Shown here: positions 39,401 to 52,345 of the stretch, piece by piece
How positions within the stretch are numbered: position 1 is the first letter of the stretch
How the letters are laid out: each line of letters begins with the position of its first letter
Assembly (NCBI GenBank): GCA_947034895.1
Contig: OX344763.1
Location: 56,047,025-56,111,024 of the forward strand
Reading direction: 5' to 3'
DNA length: 64,000 bases
Origin: Rhytidiadelphus loreus
Lineage: Eukaryota > Streptophyta > Bryopsida > Hypnales > Hylocomiaceae
Made by a program: the position numbers and the translations under genes
Notes under the pieces: generated by a model
What the model was told of the DNA's origin: nothing
The model's input: the letters and a program-made list of their open reading frames with translations, nothing else
The model's database searches: none

Positions 39401-40660
39401 AAAACAATATGCACGTTCGGGTAGTCACTGTCTATGATTTTGTGTGTGAAACTAAAAATCAGGGCAACGTTCTTGCCTTGTACTTTAATGACTGTTCAAA
39501 AAAATATAATGTCATGGAAATTCATGTAAAGAAAATGGTAAAACATGTTTGTGCAAGTTGCATTTATTCCTAAACTCATGCATTCAAAACAATATGCACG
39601 TTCGGGTAGTCACTGTCTATGATTTTGTGTGTGAAACTAAAAATTGGGGCAACGTTCTTGCCTTGTACTTTAATGATTGTTCGAAGAAATATAATGTCAT
39701 GGAAATTCATGTAAAGAAAATGGTAAAACATGTTTGTGCAAGTTGCATTTATTCCTAAACTCATGCATTCAAAACAATATGCACGTTCGGGTAGTCACTG
39801 TCTATGATTTTGTGTGTGAAACTAAAAATTGGGGCAACGTTCTTGCCTTGTAGTTTAATGACTATTCAAAAAAATATAATGTCATGGAAATTCATGTAAA
39901 GAAAATGGTAAAACATGTTTGTGCAAGTTGCATTTATTTCTAAACTCATGCATTCAAAACAATATGCACGTTCGGGTAGTCACTGTCTATGATTTTGTGT
40001 GTGAAACTAAAAATTGGGGCAACGTTCTTGCCTTGTACTTTAATGACTGTTCAAAAAAATATAATGTCATGGAAATTCATGTAAAGAAAATGGTAAAACA
40101 TGTTTGTGCAAGTTGCATTTATTCCTAAACTCATGCATTCAAAACAATATGCACGTTCGGGTAGTCACTGTCTATGATTTTGTGTGTGAAACTAAAAATT
40201 GGGGCAACGTTCTTGCCTTGTAGTTTAATGACTATTCAAAAAAATATAATGTCATGGAAATTCACGTAAAGAAAATAGTAAAACATGTTTGTGCTAGTTG
40301 CAATCATTTCTAAACTCATGCATTGAAAACTATATGCACGTTTGGGTGGTCACTGTCTATGATTTTGTGCGTGAAACTAAAAATTGGGGCAATGTTCCTG
40401 CCTTGAAATTTAATGACTGTCCAAAAAAATATAATGTCAAGAGAATTCACGTAAAAAAAATGGTAAAACATGTTTGTGCAAGTTGCATATATTCCTAAAC
40501 TCATGCATTCAAAACAATATGCACGTTCGGGTAGTCACTGTCTATGATTTTGTGTGTGAAACTAAAAATTGGGGCAACGTTCTTGCCTTGTACTTTAATG
40601 ACTGTTCAAAGAAATATAATGTCATGGAAATTCATGTAAAGAAAATGGTAAAACATGTTT
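36436..40660. repeat. 22-monomer block, copy 2 (4070 bp plus start of a third copy)
   Basis: Directly follows copy 1 and repeats its marker order. Private changes are AAATCAGGGCAATG in the B monomer at 36806 and ACTGTCCAAAAAAAT at 39121. About four substitutions separate the two copies over 4 kb by eye. The last 155 bases restart the block before diverging at GTGTAAGTTGC. Confidence 0.9.
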
Positions 40661-42170
40661 GTGTAAGTTGCATTTATTTCTAAACTCATGCATTCAAAAC
40701 AATATGCACGTTCGGGTAGTCACTGTCTATGATTTTGTGTGTGAAACTAAAAATTGGGGCAACGTTCTTGCCTTGTACTTTAATGACTATTCAAAAAAAT
40801 ATAATGTCATGGAAATTCATGTAAAGAAAATGGTAAAACATGTTTGTGCAAGTTGCATTTATTTCTAAACTCATGCATTCAAAACAATATGCACGTTCGG
40901 GTAGTCACTGTCTATGATTTTGTGTGTGAACCTAAAAATTGGGGCAACGTTCTTGCCTTGTACTTTAATGACTGTTCAAAGAAATATAATGTCATGGAAA
41001 TTCATGTAAAGAAAATGGTAAAACATGTTTGTGCAAGTTGCACTTATTTCTAAACTCATGCATTCAAAACAATATGCACGTTCGGGTAGTCACTGTCTAT
41101 GATTTTGTGTGTGAAACTAAAAATTGGGGCAACGTTCTTGCCTTGTACTTTAATGACTGTTCCAAGAAATATAATGTCATGGAAATTCATGTAAAGAAAA
41201 TGGGAAAACATGTTTGTGCAAGTTGCACTTATTTCTAAACTCATGCATTCAAAACAATATGCACGTTCGGGTAGTCACTGTCTATGATTTTGTGTGTGAA
41301 ACTAAAAATTGGGGCAACGTTCTTGCCTTGTAGTTTAATGACTATTCAAAAAAATATAATGTCATGGAAATTCATGTAAAGAAAATGGTAAAACATGTTT
41401 GTGCAAGTTGCATTTATTTCTAAACTCATGCATTCAAAACAATATGCACGTTCGGGTAGTCACTGTCTATGATTTTGTGTGTGAAACTAAAAATTGGGGC
41501 AACGTTCTTGCCTTGTACTTTAATGACTGTTCAAAGAAATATAATGTCATGGAAATTCATGTAAAGAAAATGGTAAAACATGTTTGTGCAAGTTGCACTT
41601 ATTTCTAAACTCATGCATTCAAAACAATATGCACGTTCGGGTAGTCACTGTCTATGATTTTGTGTGTGAAACTAAAAATTGGGGCAACGTTCTTGCCTTG
41701 TACTTTAATGACTATTCAAAAAAATATAATGTCATGGAAATTCACGTAAAGAAAATAGTAAAATATGTTTGTGCTAGTTGCATTCATTTCTAAACTCATG
41801 CATTGAAAACTATATGCACGTTTGGGTGGTCACTTTGAATGATTTTGTGCGTGAAACTAAAAATTGGGGCAATGTTCCTGCCTTGAAATGTAATGACTGT
41901 CCAAAAAAATATAATGTCAAGAGAATTCACGTAAAAAAAATGGTAAAACATGTTTGTGCAAGTTGCATATATTCCTAAACTCATGCATTCAAAACAATAT
42001 GCACGTTCGGATAGTCACTATCTATGATTTTGTGTGTGAAACTAAAAATTGGGGCAACGTTCTTGCCTTGTACTTTAATGACTATTCAAAAAAATATAAT
42101 GTCATGGAAATTCATGTAAAGAAAATGGTAAAACATGTTTTTGCAAGTTGCACTTATTTCTAAACTCATG
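39766..42170. repeat. 13-monomer block, copy 1 (2405 bp)
   Basis: Starts inside the 22-monomer copy 2 and repeats at +2405. Markers are the TAG unit, GCTAGTTGCAATC, B with GAAATTTAATG (40321), GTGTAAGTTGC (40506), GTGAACCTAAAAATT (40876), B with GAAATGTAATG (41801) and TCACTATC with CATGTTTTTGC (41986). Private changes are ATGGGAAAACATG (41199) and GTAAAATATG (41760). Confidence 0.87.
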
Positions 42171-44760
42171 CATTCAAAACAATATGCACGTTCGGGTAGT
42201 CACTGTCTATGATTTTGTGTGTGAAACTAAAAATTGGGGCAACGTTCTTGCCTTGTAGTTTAATGACTATTCAAAAAAATATAATGTCATGGAAATTCAT
42301 GTAAAGAAAATGGTAAAACATGTTTGTGCAAGTTGCATTTATTTCTAAACTCATGCATTCAAAACAATATGCACGTTCGGGTAGTCACTGTCTATGATTT
42401 TGTGTGTGAAACTAAAAATTGGGGCAACGTTCTTGCCTTGTACTTTAATGACTGTTCAAAAAAATATAATGTCATGGAAATTCATGTAAAGAAAATGGTA
42501 AAACATGTTTGTGCAAGTTGCATTTATTCCTAAACTCATGCATTCAAAACAATATGCACGTTCGGGTAGTCACTGTCTATGATTTTGTGTGTGAAACTAA
42601 AAATTGGGGCAACGTTCTTGCCTTGTAGTTTAATGACTATTCAAAAAAATATAATGTCATGGAAATTCACGTAAAGAAAATAGTAAAACATGTTTGTGCT
42701 AGTTGCAATCATTTCTAAACTCATGCATTGAAAACTATATGCACGTTTGGGTGGTCACTGTCTATGATTTTGTGCGTGAAACTAAAAATTGGGGCAATGT
42801 TCCTGCCTTGAAATTTAATGACTGTCCAAAAAAATATAATGTCAAGAGAATTCACGTAAAAAAAATGGTAAAACATGTTTGTGCAAGTTGCATATATTCC
42901 TAAACTCATGCATTCAAAACAATATGCACGTTCGGGTAGTCACTGTCTATGATTTTGTGTGTGAAACTAAAAATTGGGGCAACGTTCTTGCCTTGTACTT
43001 TAATGACTGTTCGAAGAAATATAATGTCATGGAAATTCATGTAAAGAAAATGGTAAAACATGTTTGTGTAAGTTGCATTTATTTCTAAACTCATGCATTC
43101 AAAACAATATGCACGTTCGGGTAGTCACTGTCTATGATTTTGTGTGTGAAACTAAAAATTGGGGCAACGTTCTTGCCTTGTACTTTAATGACTATTCAAA
43201 AAAATATAATGTCATGGAAATTCATGTAAAGAAAATGGTAAAACATGTTTGTGCAAGTTGCATTTATTTCTAAACTCATGCATTCAAAACAATATGCACG
43301 TTCGGGTAGTCACTGTCTATGATTTTGTGTGTGAACCTAAAAATTGGGGCAACGTTCTTGCCTTGTACTTTAATGACTGTTCAAAGAAATATAATGTCAT
43401 GGAAATTCATGTAAAGAAAATGGTAAAACATGTTTGTGCAAGTTGCACTTATTTCTAAACTCATGCATTCAAAACAATATGCACGTTCGGGTAGTCACTG
43501 TCTATGATTTTGTGTGTGAAACTAAAAATTGGGGCAACGTTCTTGCCTTGTACTTTAATGACTGTTCAAAGAAATATAATGTCATGGAAATTCATATAAA
43601 GAAAATGGTAAAACATGTTTGTGCAAGTTGCACTTATTTCTAAACTCATGCATTCAAAACAATATGCACGTTCGGGTAGTCACTGTCTATGATTTTGTGT
43701 GTGAAACTAAAAATTGGGGCAACGTTCTTGCCTTGTAGTTTAATGACTATTCAAAAAAATATAATGTCATGGAAATTCATGTAAAGAAAATGGTAAAACA
43801 TGTTTGTGCAAGTTGCATTTATTTCTAAACTCATGCATTCAAAACAATATGCACGTTCGGGTAGTCACTGTCTATGATTTTGTGTGTGAAACTAAAAATT
43901 GGGGCAACGTTCTTGCCTTGTACTTTAATGACTGTTCAAAGAAATATAATGTCATGGAAATTCATGTAAAGAAAATGGTAAAACATGTTTGTGCAAGTTG
44001 CACTTATTTCTAAACTCATGCATTCAAAACAATATGCACGTTCGGGTAGTCACTGTCTATGATTTTGTGTGTGAAACTAAAAATTGGGGCAACGTTCTTG
44101 CCTTGTACTTTAATGACTATTCAAAAAAATATAATGTCATGGAAATTCACGTAAAGAAAATAGTAAAACATGTTTGTGCTAGTTGCATTCATTTCTAAAC
44201 TCATGCATTGAAAACTATATGCACGTTTGGGTGGTCACTTTGAATGATTTTGTGCGTGAAACTAAAAATTGGGGCAATGTTCCTGCCTTGAAATGTAATG
44301 ACTGTCCAAAAAAATATAATGTCAAGAGAATTCACGTAAAAAAAATGGTAAAACATGTTTGTGCAAGTTGCATATATTCCTAAACTCATGCATTCAAAAC
44401 AATATGCACGTTCGGGTAGTCACTATCTATGATTTTGTGTGTGAAACTAAAAATTGGGGCAACGTTCTTGCCTTGTACTTTAATGACTATTCAAAAAAAT
44501 ATAATGTCATGGAAATTCATGTAAAGAAAATGGTAAAACATGTTTTTGCAAGTTGCACTTATTTCTAAACTCATGCATTCAAAACAATATGCACGTTCGG
44601 GTAGTCACTGTCTATGATTTTGTGTGTGAAACTAAAAATTGGGGCAACGTTCTTGCCTTGTAGTTTAATGACTATTCAAAAAAATATAATGTCATGGAAA
44701 TTCATGTAAAGAAAATGGTAAAACATGTTTGTGCAAGTTGCATTTATTTCTAAACTCATG
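42171..44760. repeat. 13-monomer block, copy 2 (2405 bp plus one monomer)
   Basis: Directly follows copy 1. Differences from it include GTTCGAAG (43011), TTCATATAAAG (43590) and TTCGGGTAGTCACTATC (44410, where copy 1 has TTCGGATAG). This copy is more diverged than the 22-monomer or 3331-base pairs. Confidence 0.86.
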
Positions 44761-45480
44761 CATTCAAAACAATATGCACGTTCGGGTAGTCACTGTCTAT
44801 GATTTTGTGTGTGAAACTAAAAATCAGGGCAACGTTCTTGCCTTGTACTTTAATGACTGTTCAAAAAAATATAATGTCATGGAAATTCATGTAAAGAAAA
44901 TGGTAAAACATGTTTGTGCAAGTTGCATTTATTCCTAAACTCATGCATTCAAAACAATATGCACGTTCGGGTAGTCACTGTCTATGATTTTGTGTGTGAA
45001 ACTAAAAATTGGGGCAACGTTCTTGCCTTGTACTTTAATGACTGTTCGAAGAAATATAATGTCATGGAAATTCATGTAAAGAAAATGGTAAAACATGTTT
45101 GTGCAAGTTGCATTTATTCCTAAACTCATGCATTCAAAACAATATGCACGTTCGGGTAGTCACTGTCTATGATTTTGTGTGTGAAACTAAAAATCAGGGC
45201 AACGTTCTTGCCTTGTACTTTAATGACTGTTCAAAAAAATATAATGTCATGGAAATTCATGTAAAGAAAATGGTAAAACATGTTTGTGCAGGTTGCATTT
45301 ATTCCTAAACTCATGCATTCAAAACAATATGCACGTTCGGGTAGTCACTGTCTATGATTTTGTGTGTGAAACTAAAAATTGGGGCAACGTTCTTGCCTTG
45401 TACTTTAATGACTGTTCAAAGAAATATAATGTCATGGAAATTCATGTAAAGAAAATGGTAAAACATGTTTGTGCAAGTTG
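43651..45480. repeat. Source block for the 45686 duplication (about 10 monomers)
   Basis: Its parts recur downstream at +2035 (43651-44380 matches 45686-46415) and then at +1850 (44540-45480 matches 46390-47330). Markers in the second part are TAGTTTAATG, CAGGG, GTTCGAAG, GTGCAGGTTGC (45131 monomer) and the following A unit. The change in offset equals exactly one monomer. Confidence 0.85.
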
Positions 45481-45685
45481 CACTTATTTCTAAACTCATG
45501 CATTCAAAACAATATGCACGTTCGGGTAGTCACTGTCTATGATTTTGTGTGTGAAACTAAAAATTGGGGCAACGTTCTTGCCTTGTACTTTAATGACTGT
45601 TCCAAGAAATATAATGTCATGGAAATTCATGTAAAGAAAATGGTAAAACATGTTTGTGCAAGTTGCACTTATTTCTAAACTCATG

Positions 45686-47330
45686 CATTCAAAACAATAT
45701 GCACGTTCGGGTAGTCACTGTCTATGATTTTGTGTGTGAAACTAAAAATTGGGGCAACGTTCTTGCCTTGTAGTTTAATGACTATTCAAAAAAATATAAT
45801 GTCATGGAAATTCATGTAAAGAAAATGGTAAAACATGTTTGTGCAAGTTGCATTTATTTCTAAACTCATGCATTCAAAACAATATGCACGTTCGGGTAGT
45901 CACTGTCTATGATTTTGTGTGTGAAACTAAAAATTGGGGCAACGTTCTTGCCTTGTACTTTAATGACTGTTCAAAGAAATATAATGTCATGGAAATTCAT
46001 GTAAAGAAAATGGTAAAACATGTTTGTGCAAGTTGCACTTATTTCTAAACTCATGCATTCAAAACAATATGCACGTTCGGGTAGTCACTGTCTATGATTT
46101 TGTGTGTGAAACTAAAAATTGGGGCAACGTTCTTGCCTTGTACTTTAATGACTATTCAAAAAAATATAATGTCATGGAAATTCACGTAAAGAAAATAGTA
46201 AAACATGTTTGTGCTAGTTGCATTCATTTCTAAACTCATGCATTGAAAACTATATGCACGTTTGGGTGGTCACTTTGAATGATTTTGTGCGTGAAACTAA
46301 AAATTGGGGCAATGTTCCTGCCTTGAAATGTAATGACTGTCCAAAAAAATATAATGTCAAGAGAATTCACGTAAAAAAAATGGTAAAACATGTTTTTGCA
46401 AGTTGCACTTATTCCTAAACTCATGCATTCAAAACAATATGCACGTTCGGGTAGTCACTGTCTATGATTTTGTGTGTGAAACTAAAAATTGGGGCAACGT
46501 TCTTGCCTTGTAGTTTAATGACTATTCAAAAAAATATAATGTCATGGAAATTCATGTAAAGAAAATGGTAAAACATGTTTGTGCAAGTTGCATTTATTTC
46601 TAAACTCATGCATTCAAAACAATATGCACGTTCGGGTAGTCACTGTCTATGATTTTGTGTGTGAAACTAAAAATCAGGGCAACGTTCTTGCCTTGTACTT
46701 TAATGACTGTTCAAAAAAATATAATGTCATGGAAATTCATGTAAAGAAAATGGTAAAACATGTTTGTGCAAGTTGCATTTATTCCTAAACTCATGCATTC
46801 AAAACAATATGCACGTTCGGGTAGTCACTGTCTATGATTTTGTGTGTGAAACTAAAAATTGGGGCAACGTTCTTGCCTTGTACTTTAATGACTGTTCGAA
46901 GAAATATAATGTCATGGAAATTCATGTAAAGAAAATGGTAAAACATGTTTGTGCAAGTTGCATTTATTCCTAAACTCATGCATTCAAAACAATATGCACG
47001 TTCGGGTAGTCACTGTCTATGATTTTGTGTGTGAAACTAAAAATCAGGGCAACGTTCTTGCCTTGTACTTTAATGACTGTTCAAAAAAATATAATGTCAT
47101 GGAAATTCATGTAAAGAAAATGGTAAAACATGTTTGTGCAGGTTGCATTTATTCCTAAACTCATGCATTCAAAACAATATGCACGTTCGGGTAGTCACTG
47201 TCTATGATTTTGTGTGTGAAACTAAAAATTGGGGCAACGTTCTTGCCTTATACTTTAATGACTGTTCGAAGAAATATAATGTCATGGAAATTCATGTAAA
47301 GAAAATGGTAAAACATGTTTGTGCAAGTTG
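45686..47330. repeat. Shortened copy of 43651-45480
   Basis: Same marker order as its source but one monomer shorter. The missing unit is absorbed in the chimeric monomer at 46241. Private changes are CTTATACTTTAATG and GTTCGAAG near 47250. Confidence 0.85.
46241..46425. repeat. Chimeric monomer at a one-monomer deletion
   Basis: It begins as the B monomer with GAAATGTAATG and GTAAAAAAAATGG (as at 44206) but ends CATGTTTTTGCAAGTTGCACTT, the 3' end specific to the A unit that normally follows (44391). The join falls between about 46380 and 46395, within GGTAAAACATG, which both parents share. It explains the step from offset 2035 to 1850 and is a clear recombination junction. Confidence 0.88.
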
Positions 47331-47720
47331 CACTTATTTCTAAACTCATGCATTCAAAACAATATGCACGTTCGGGTAGTCACTGTCTATGATTTTGTGT
47401 GTGAAACTAAAAATCAGGGCAACGTTCTTGCCTTGTACTTTAATGACTGTTCAAAAAAATATAATGTCATGGAAATTCATGTAAAGAAAATGGTAAAACA
47501 TGTTTGTGCAAGTTGCATTTATTCCTAAACTCATGCATTCAAAACAATATGCACGTTCGGGTAGTCACTGTCTATGATTTTGTGTGTGAAACTAAAAATT
47601 GGGGCAACGTTCTTGCCTTGTACTTTAATGACTGTTCAAAGAAATATAATGTCATGGAAATTCATGTAAAGAAAATGGTAAAACATGTTTGTGCAAGTTG
47701 CACTTATTTCTAAACTCATG

Positions 47721-48460
47721 CATTCAAAACAATATGCACGTTCGGGTAGTCACTGTCTATGATTTTGTGTGTGAAACTAAAAATTGGGGCAACGTTCTTG
47801 CCTTGTACTTTAATGACTATTCAATAAAATATAATGTCATGGAAATTCACGTAAAGAAAATAGTAAAACATGTTTGTGCTAGTTGCATTCATTTCTAAAC
47901 TCATGCATTGATAACTATATGCACGTTTGGGTGGTCACTTTGAATGATTTTGTGCGTGAAACTAAAAATTGGGGCAATGTTCCTGCCTTGAAATTTAATG
48001 ACTGTCCAAAAAAATATAATGTCAAGAGAATTCACGTAAAAAAAATGGTAAAACATGTTTGTGCAAGTTGCATTTATTTCTAAACTCATGCATTCAAAAC
48101 GATATGCACGTTCGGGTAGTCACTGTCTATGATTTTGTGTGTGAAACTAAAAATTGGGGCAACGTTCTTGCCTTGTACTTTAATGACTGTTCGAAGAAAT
48201 ATAATGTCATGGAAATTCATGTAAAGAAAATGGTAAAACATGTTTGTGCAAGTTGCACTTATTTCTAAACTCATGCATTCAAAACAATATGCACGTTCGG
48301 GTAGTCACTGTCTATGATTTTGTGTGTGAAACTAAAAATTGGGGCAACGTTCTTGCCTTGTACTTTAATGACTATTCAAGAAAATATAATGTCATGGAAA
48401 TTCATGTAAAGAAAATGGTAAAACATGTTTGTGCAAGTTGCATTTATTTCTAAACTCATG
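47721..48460. repeat. 4-monomer unit (740 bp), copy 1
   Basis: The order is A with TTCAATAAAATATAATG ending GCTAGTTGCATTC, B with CATTGATAACTATATG, A with GTTCGAAG (start CATTCAAAACGATATG), and A with TTCAAGAAAATATAATG. It repeats at +740. Confidence 0.92.
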
Positions 48461-49200
48461 CATTCAAAACAATATGCACGTTCGGGTAGTCACTGTCTAT
48501 GATTTTGTGTGTGAAACTAAAAATTGGGGCAACGTTCTTGCCTTGTACTTTAATGACTATTCAATAAAATATAATGTCATGGAAATTCACGTAAAGAAAA
48601 TAGTAAAACATGTTTGTGCTAGTTGCATTCATTTCTAAACTCATGCATTGATAACTATATGCACGTTTGGGTGGTCACTTTGAATGATTTTGTGCGTGAA
48701 ACTAAAAATTGGGGCAATGTTCCTGCCTTGAAATTTAATGACTGTCCAAAAAAATATAATGTCAAGAGAATTCACGTAAAAAAAATGGTAAAACATGTTT
48801 GTGCAAGTTGCATTTATTTCTAAACTCATGCATTCAAAACAATATGCACGTTCGGGTAGTCACTGTCTATGATTTTGTGTGTGAAACTAAAAATTGGGGC
48901 AACGTTCTTGCCTTGTACTTTAATGACTGTTCGAAGAAATATAATGTCATGGAAATTCATGTAAAGAAAATGGTAAAACATGTTTGTGCAAGTTGCACTT
49001 ATTTCTAAACTCATGCATTCAAAACAATATGCACGTTCGGGTAGTCACTGTCTATGATTTTGTGTGTGAAACTAAAAATTGGGGCAACGTTCTTGCCTTG
49101 TACTTTAATGACTATTCAAGAAAATATAATGTCATGGAAATTCATGTAAAGAAAATGGTAAAACATGTTTGTGCAAGTTGCATTTATTTCTAAACTCATG
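48461..49200. repeat. 4-monomer unit (740 bp), copy 2
   Basis: Direct tandem copy of 47721-48460. The only difference I see is AACAATATG at 48838 in place of AACGATATG at 48098. Confidence 0.92.
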
Positions 49201-50125
49201 CATTCAAAACAATATGCACGTTCGGGTAGTCACTGTCTATGATTTTTTGTGTGAAACTAAAAATTGGGGCAACGTTCTTGCCTTGTACTTTAATGACTGT
49301 TCGAAGAAATATAATGTCATGGAAATTCATGTAAAGAAAATGGTAAAACATGTTTGTGTAAGTTGCATTTATTTCTAAACTCATGCATTCAAAACAATAT
49401 GCACGTTCGGGTAGTCACTGTCTATGATTTTGTGTGTGAAACTAAAAATTGGGGCAACGTTCTTGCCTTGTACTTTAGTGACTATTCAAGAAAATATAAT
49501 GTCATGGAAATTCATGTAAAGAAAATGGTAAAACATGTTTGTGCAAGTTGCATTTATTTCTAAACTCATGCATTCAAAACAATATGCACGTTCGGGTAGT
49601 CACTGTCTATGATTTTGTGTGTGAAACTAAAAATTGGGGCAACGTTCTTGCCTTGTACTTTAATGACTGTTCAAAGAAATATAATGTCATGGAAATTCAT
49701 GTAAAGAAAATGGTAAAACATGTTTGTGCAAGTTGCACTTATTTCTAAACTCATGCATTCAAAACAATATGCACGTTCGGGTAGTCACTGTCTATGATTT
49801 TGTGTGTGAAACAAAAAATTGGGGCAACGTTCTTGCCTTGTACTTTAATGACTATTCAATAAAATATAATGTCATGGAAATTCACGTAAAGAAAATAGTA
49901 AAACATGTTTGTGCTAGTTGCATTCATTTCTAAACTCATGCATTGAAAACTATATGCACGTTTGGGTGGTCACTTTGAATGATTTTGTGCGTGAAACTAA
50001 AAATTGGGGCAATGTTCCTGCCTTGAACTTTAATGACTGTCCAAAAAAATATAATGTCAAGAGAATTCACGTAAAGAAAATGGTAAAACATGTTTGTGCA
50101 AGTTGCATATATTCCTAAACTCATG
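49201..50125. repeat. Five monomers between the 740-bp units and the B-free domain
   Basis: Four A monomers and a closing B monomer (49941). Private changes are GATTTTTTGTGTG (49244), GTGTAAGTTGC (49367), TTTAGTGACTATTCAAG (49477) and a second TTCAATAAAATAT unit (49756) with GAAACAAAAAATTGG. They look like further diverged relatives of the 740-base unit. Confidence 0.82.
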
Positions 50126-52345
50126 CATTCAAAACAATATGCACGTTCGGGTAGTCACTGTCTATGATTTTGTGTGTGAAACTAAAAATTGCGGCAACGT
50201 TCTTGCCTTGTACTTTAATGACTATTCAAAGAAATATAATGTCATGGAAATTCATGTAAAGAAAATGGTAAAACATGTTTGTGCAAGTTGCATTTATTTC
50301 TAAACTCATGCATTCAAAACAATATGCACGTTCGGGTAGTCACTGTCTATGATTTTGTGTGTGAAACTAAAAATTGGGGCAACGTTCTTGCCTTGTAGTT
50401 TAATGACTATTCAAAAAAATATAATGTCATGGAAATTCATGTAAAGAAAATGGTAAAACATGTTTGTGCAAGTTGCATTTATTTCTAAACTCATGCATTC
50501 AAAACAATATGCACGTTCGGGTAGTCACTGTCTATGATTTTGTGTGTGAAACTAAAAATTGCGGCAACGTTCTTGCCTTGTACTTTAATGACTGTTCAAA
50601 GAAATATAATGTCATGGAAATTCATGTAAAGAAAATGGTAAAACATGTTTGTGCAAGTTGCATTTATTTCTAAACTCATGCATTCCAAACAATATGCACG
50701 TTCGGGTAGTCACTGTCTATGATTTTGTGTGTGAAACTAAAAATTGGGGCAACGTTTTTGCCTTGTACTTTAATGACTGTTCAAAGAAATATAATGTCAT
50801 GGAAATTCATGTAAAGAAAATGGTAAAACATGTTTGTGCAAGTTGCATTTATTTCTAAACTCATGCATTCAAAACAATATGCACGTTCGGGTAGTCACTG
50901 TCTATGATTTTGTGTGTGAAACTAAAAATTGGGGCAACGTTCTTGCCTTGTACTTTAATGACTGTTCAAAGAAATATAATGTCATGGAAATTCATGTAAA
51001 GAAAATGGTAAAACATGTTTGTGCAAGTTGCACTTATTTCTAAACTCATGCATTCAAAACAATATGCACGTTCGGGTAGTCACTGTCTATGATTTTGTGT
51101 GTGAAACTAAAAATTGGGGCAACGTTCTTGCCTTGTACTTTAATGACTGTTCAAAGAAATATAATGTCATGGAAATTCATGTAAAGAAAATGGTAAAACA
51201 TGTTTGTGCAAGTTGCACTTATTTCTAAACTCATGCATTCAAAACAATATGCACGTTCGGGTAGTCACTGTCTATGATTTTGTGTGTGAAACTAAAAATT
51301 GGGGCAACGTTCTTGCCTTGTACTTTAATGACTGTTCAAAAAAATATAATGTCATGGAAATTCATGTAAAGAAAATGGTAAAACATGTTTGTGCAAGTTG
51401 CATTTATTTCTAAACTCATGCATTCCAAACAATATGCACGTTCGGATAGTCACTGTCTATGATTTTGTGTGTGAAACTAAAAATTGGGGCAACGTTCTTG
51501 CCTTGTACTTTAATGACTATTCAAAAAAATATAATGTCATGGAAATTCATGTAAAGAAAATGGTAAAACATGTTTGTGCAAGTTGCACTTATTTCTAAAC
51601 TCATGCATTCAAAACAATATGCACGTTCGGGTAGTCACTGTCTATGATTTTGTGTGTGAAACTAAAAATTGGGGCAACGTTCTTGCCTTGTACTTTAATG
51701 ACTATTCAAAAAAATATAATGTCATGGAAATTCATGTAAAGAAAATGGTAAAACATGTTTGTGCAAGTTGCACTTATTTCTAAACTCATGCATTCAAAAC
51801 AATATGCACGTTCGGGTAGTCACTGTCTATGATTTTGTGTGTGAAACTAAAAATTGGGGCAACGTTCTTGCCTTGTACTTTAATGACTATTCAAAAAAAT
51901 ATAATGTCATGGAAATTCATGTAAAGAAAATGGTAAAACATGTTTGTGCAAGTTGCATTTATTTCTAAACTCATGCATTCAAAACAATATGCACGTTCGG
52001 GTAGTCACTGTCTATGATTTTGTGTGTGAAACTAAAAATTGGGGCAACGTTCTTGCCTTGTACTTTAATGACTATTCAAGAAAATATAATGTCATGGAAA
52101 TTCATGTAAAGAAAATGGTAAAACATGTTTGTGCAAGTTGCACTTATTTCTAAACTCATGCATTCAAAACAATATGCACGTTCGGGTAGTCACTGTCTAT
52201 GATTTTGTGTGTGAAACTAAAAATTGGGGCAACGTTCTTGCCTTGTAGTTTAATGACTATTCAAAAAAATATAATGTCATGGAAATTCATGTAAAGAAAA
52301 TGGTAAAACATGTTTGTGCAAGTTGCATTTATTTCTAAACTCATG

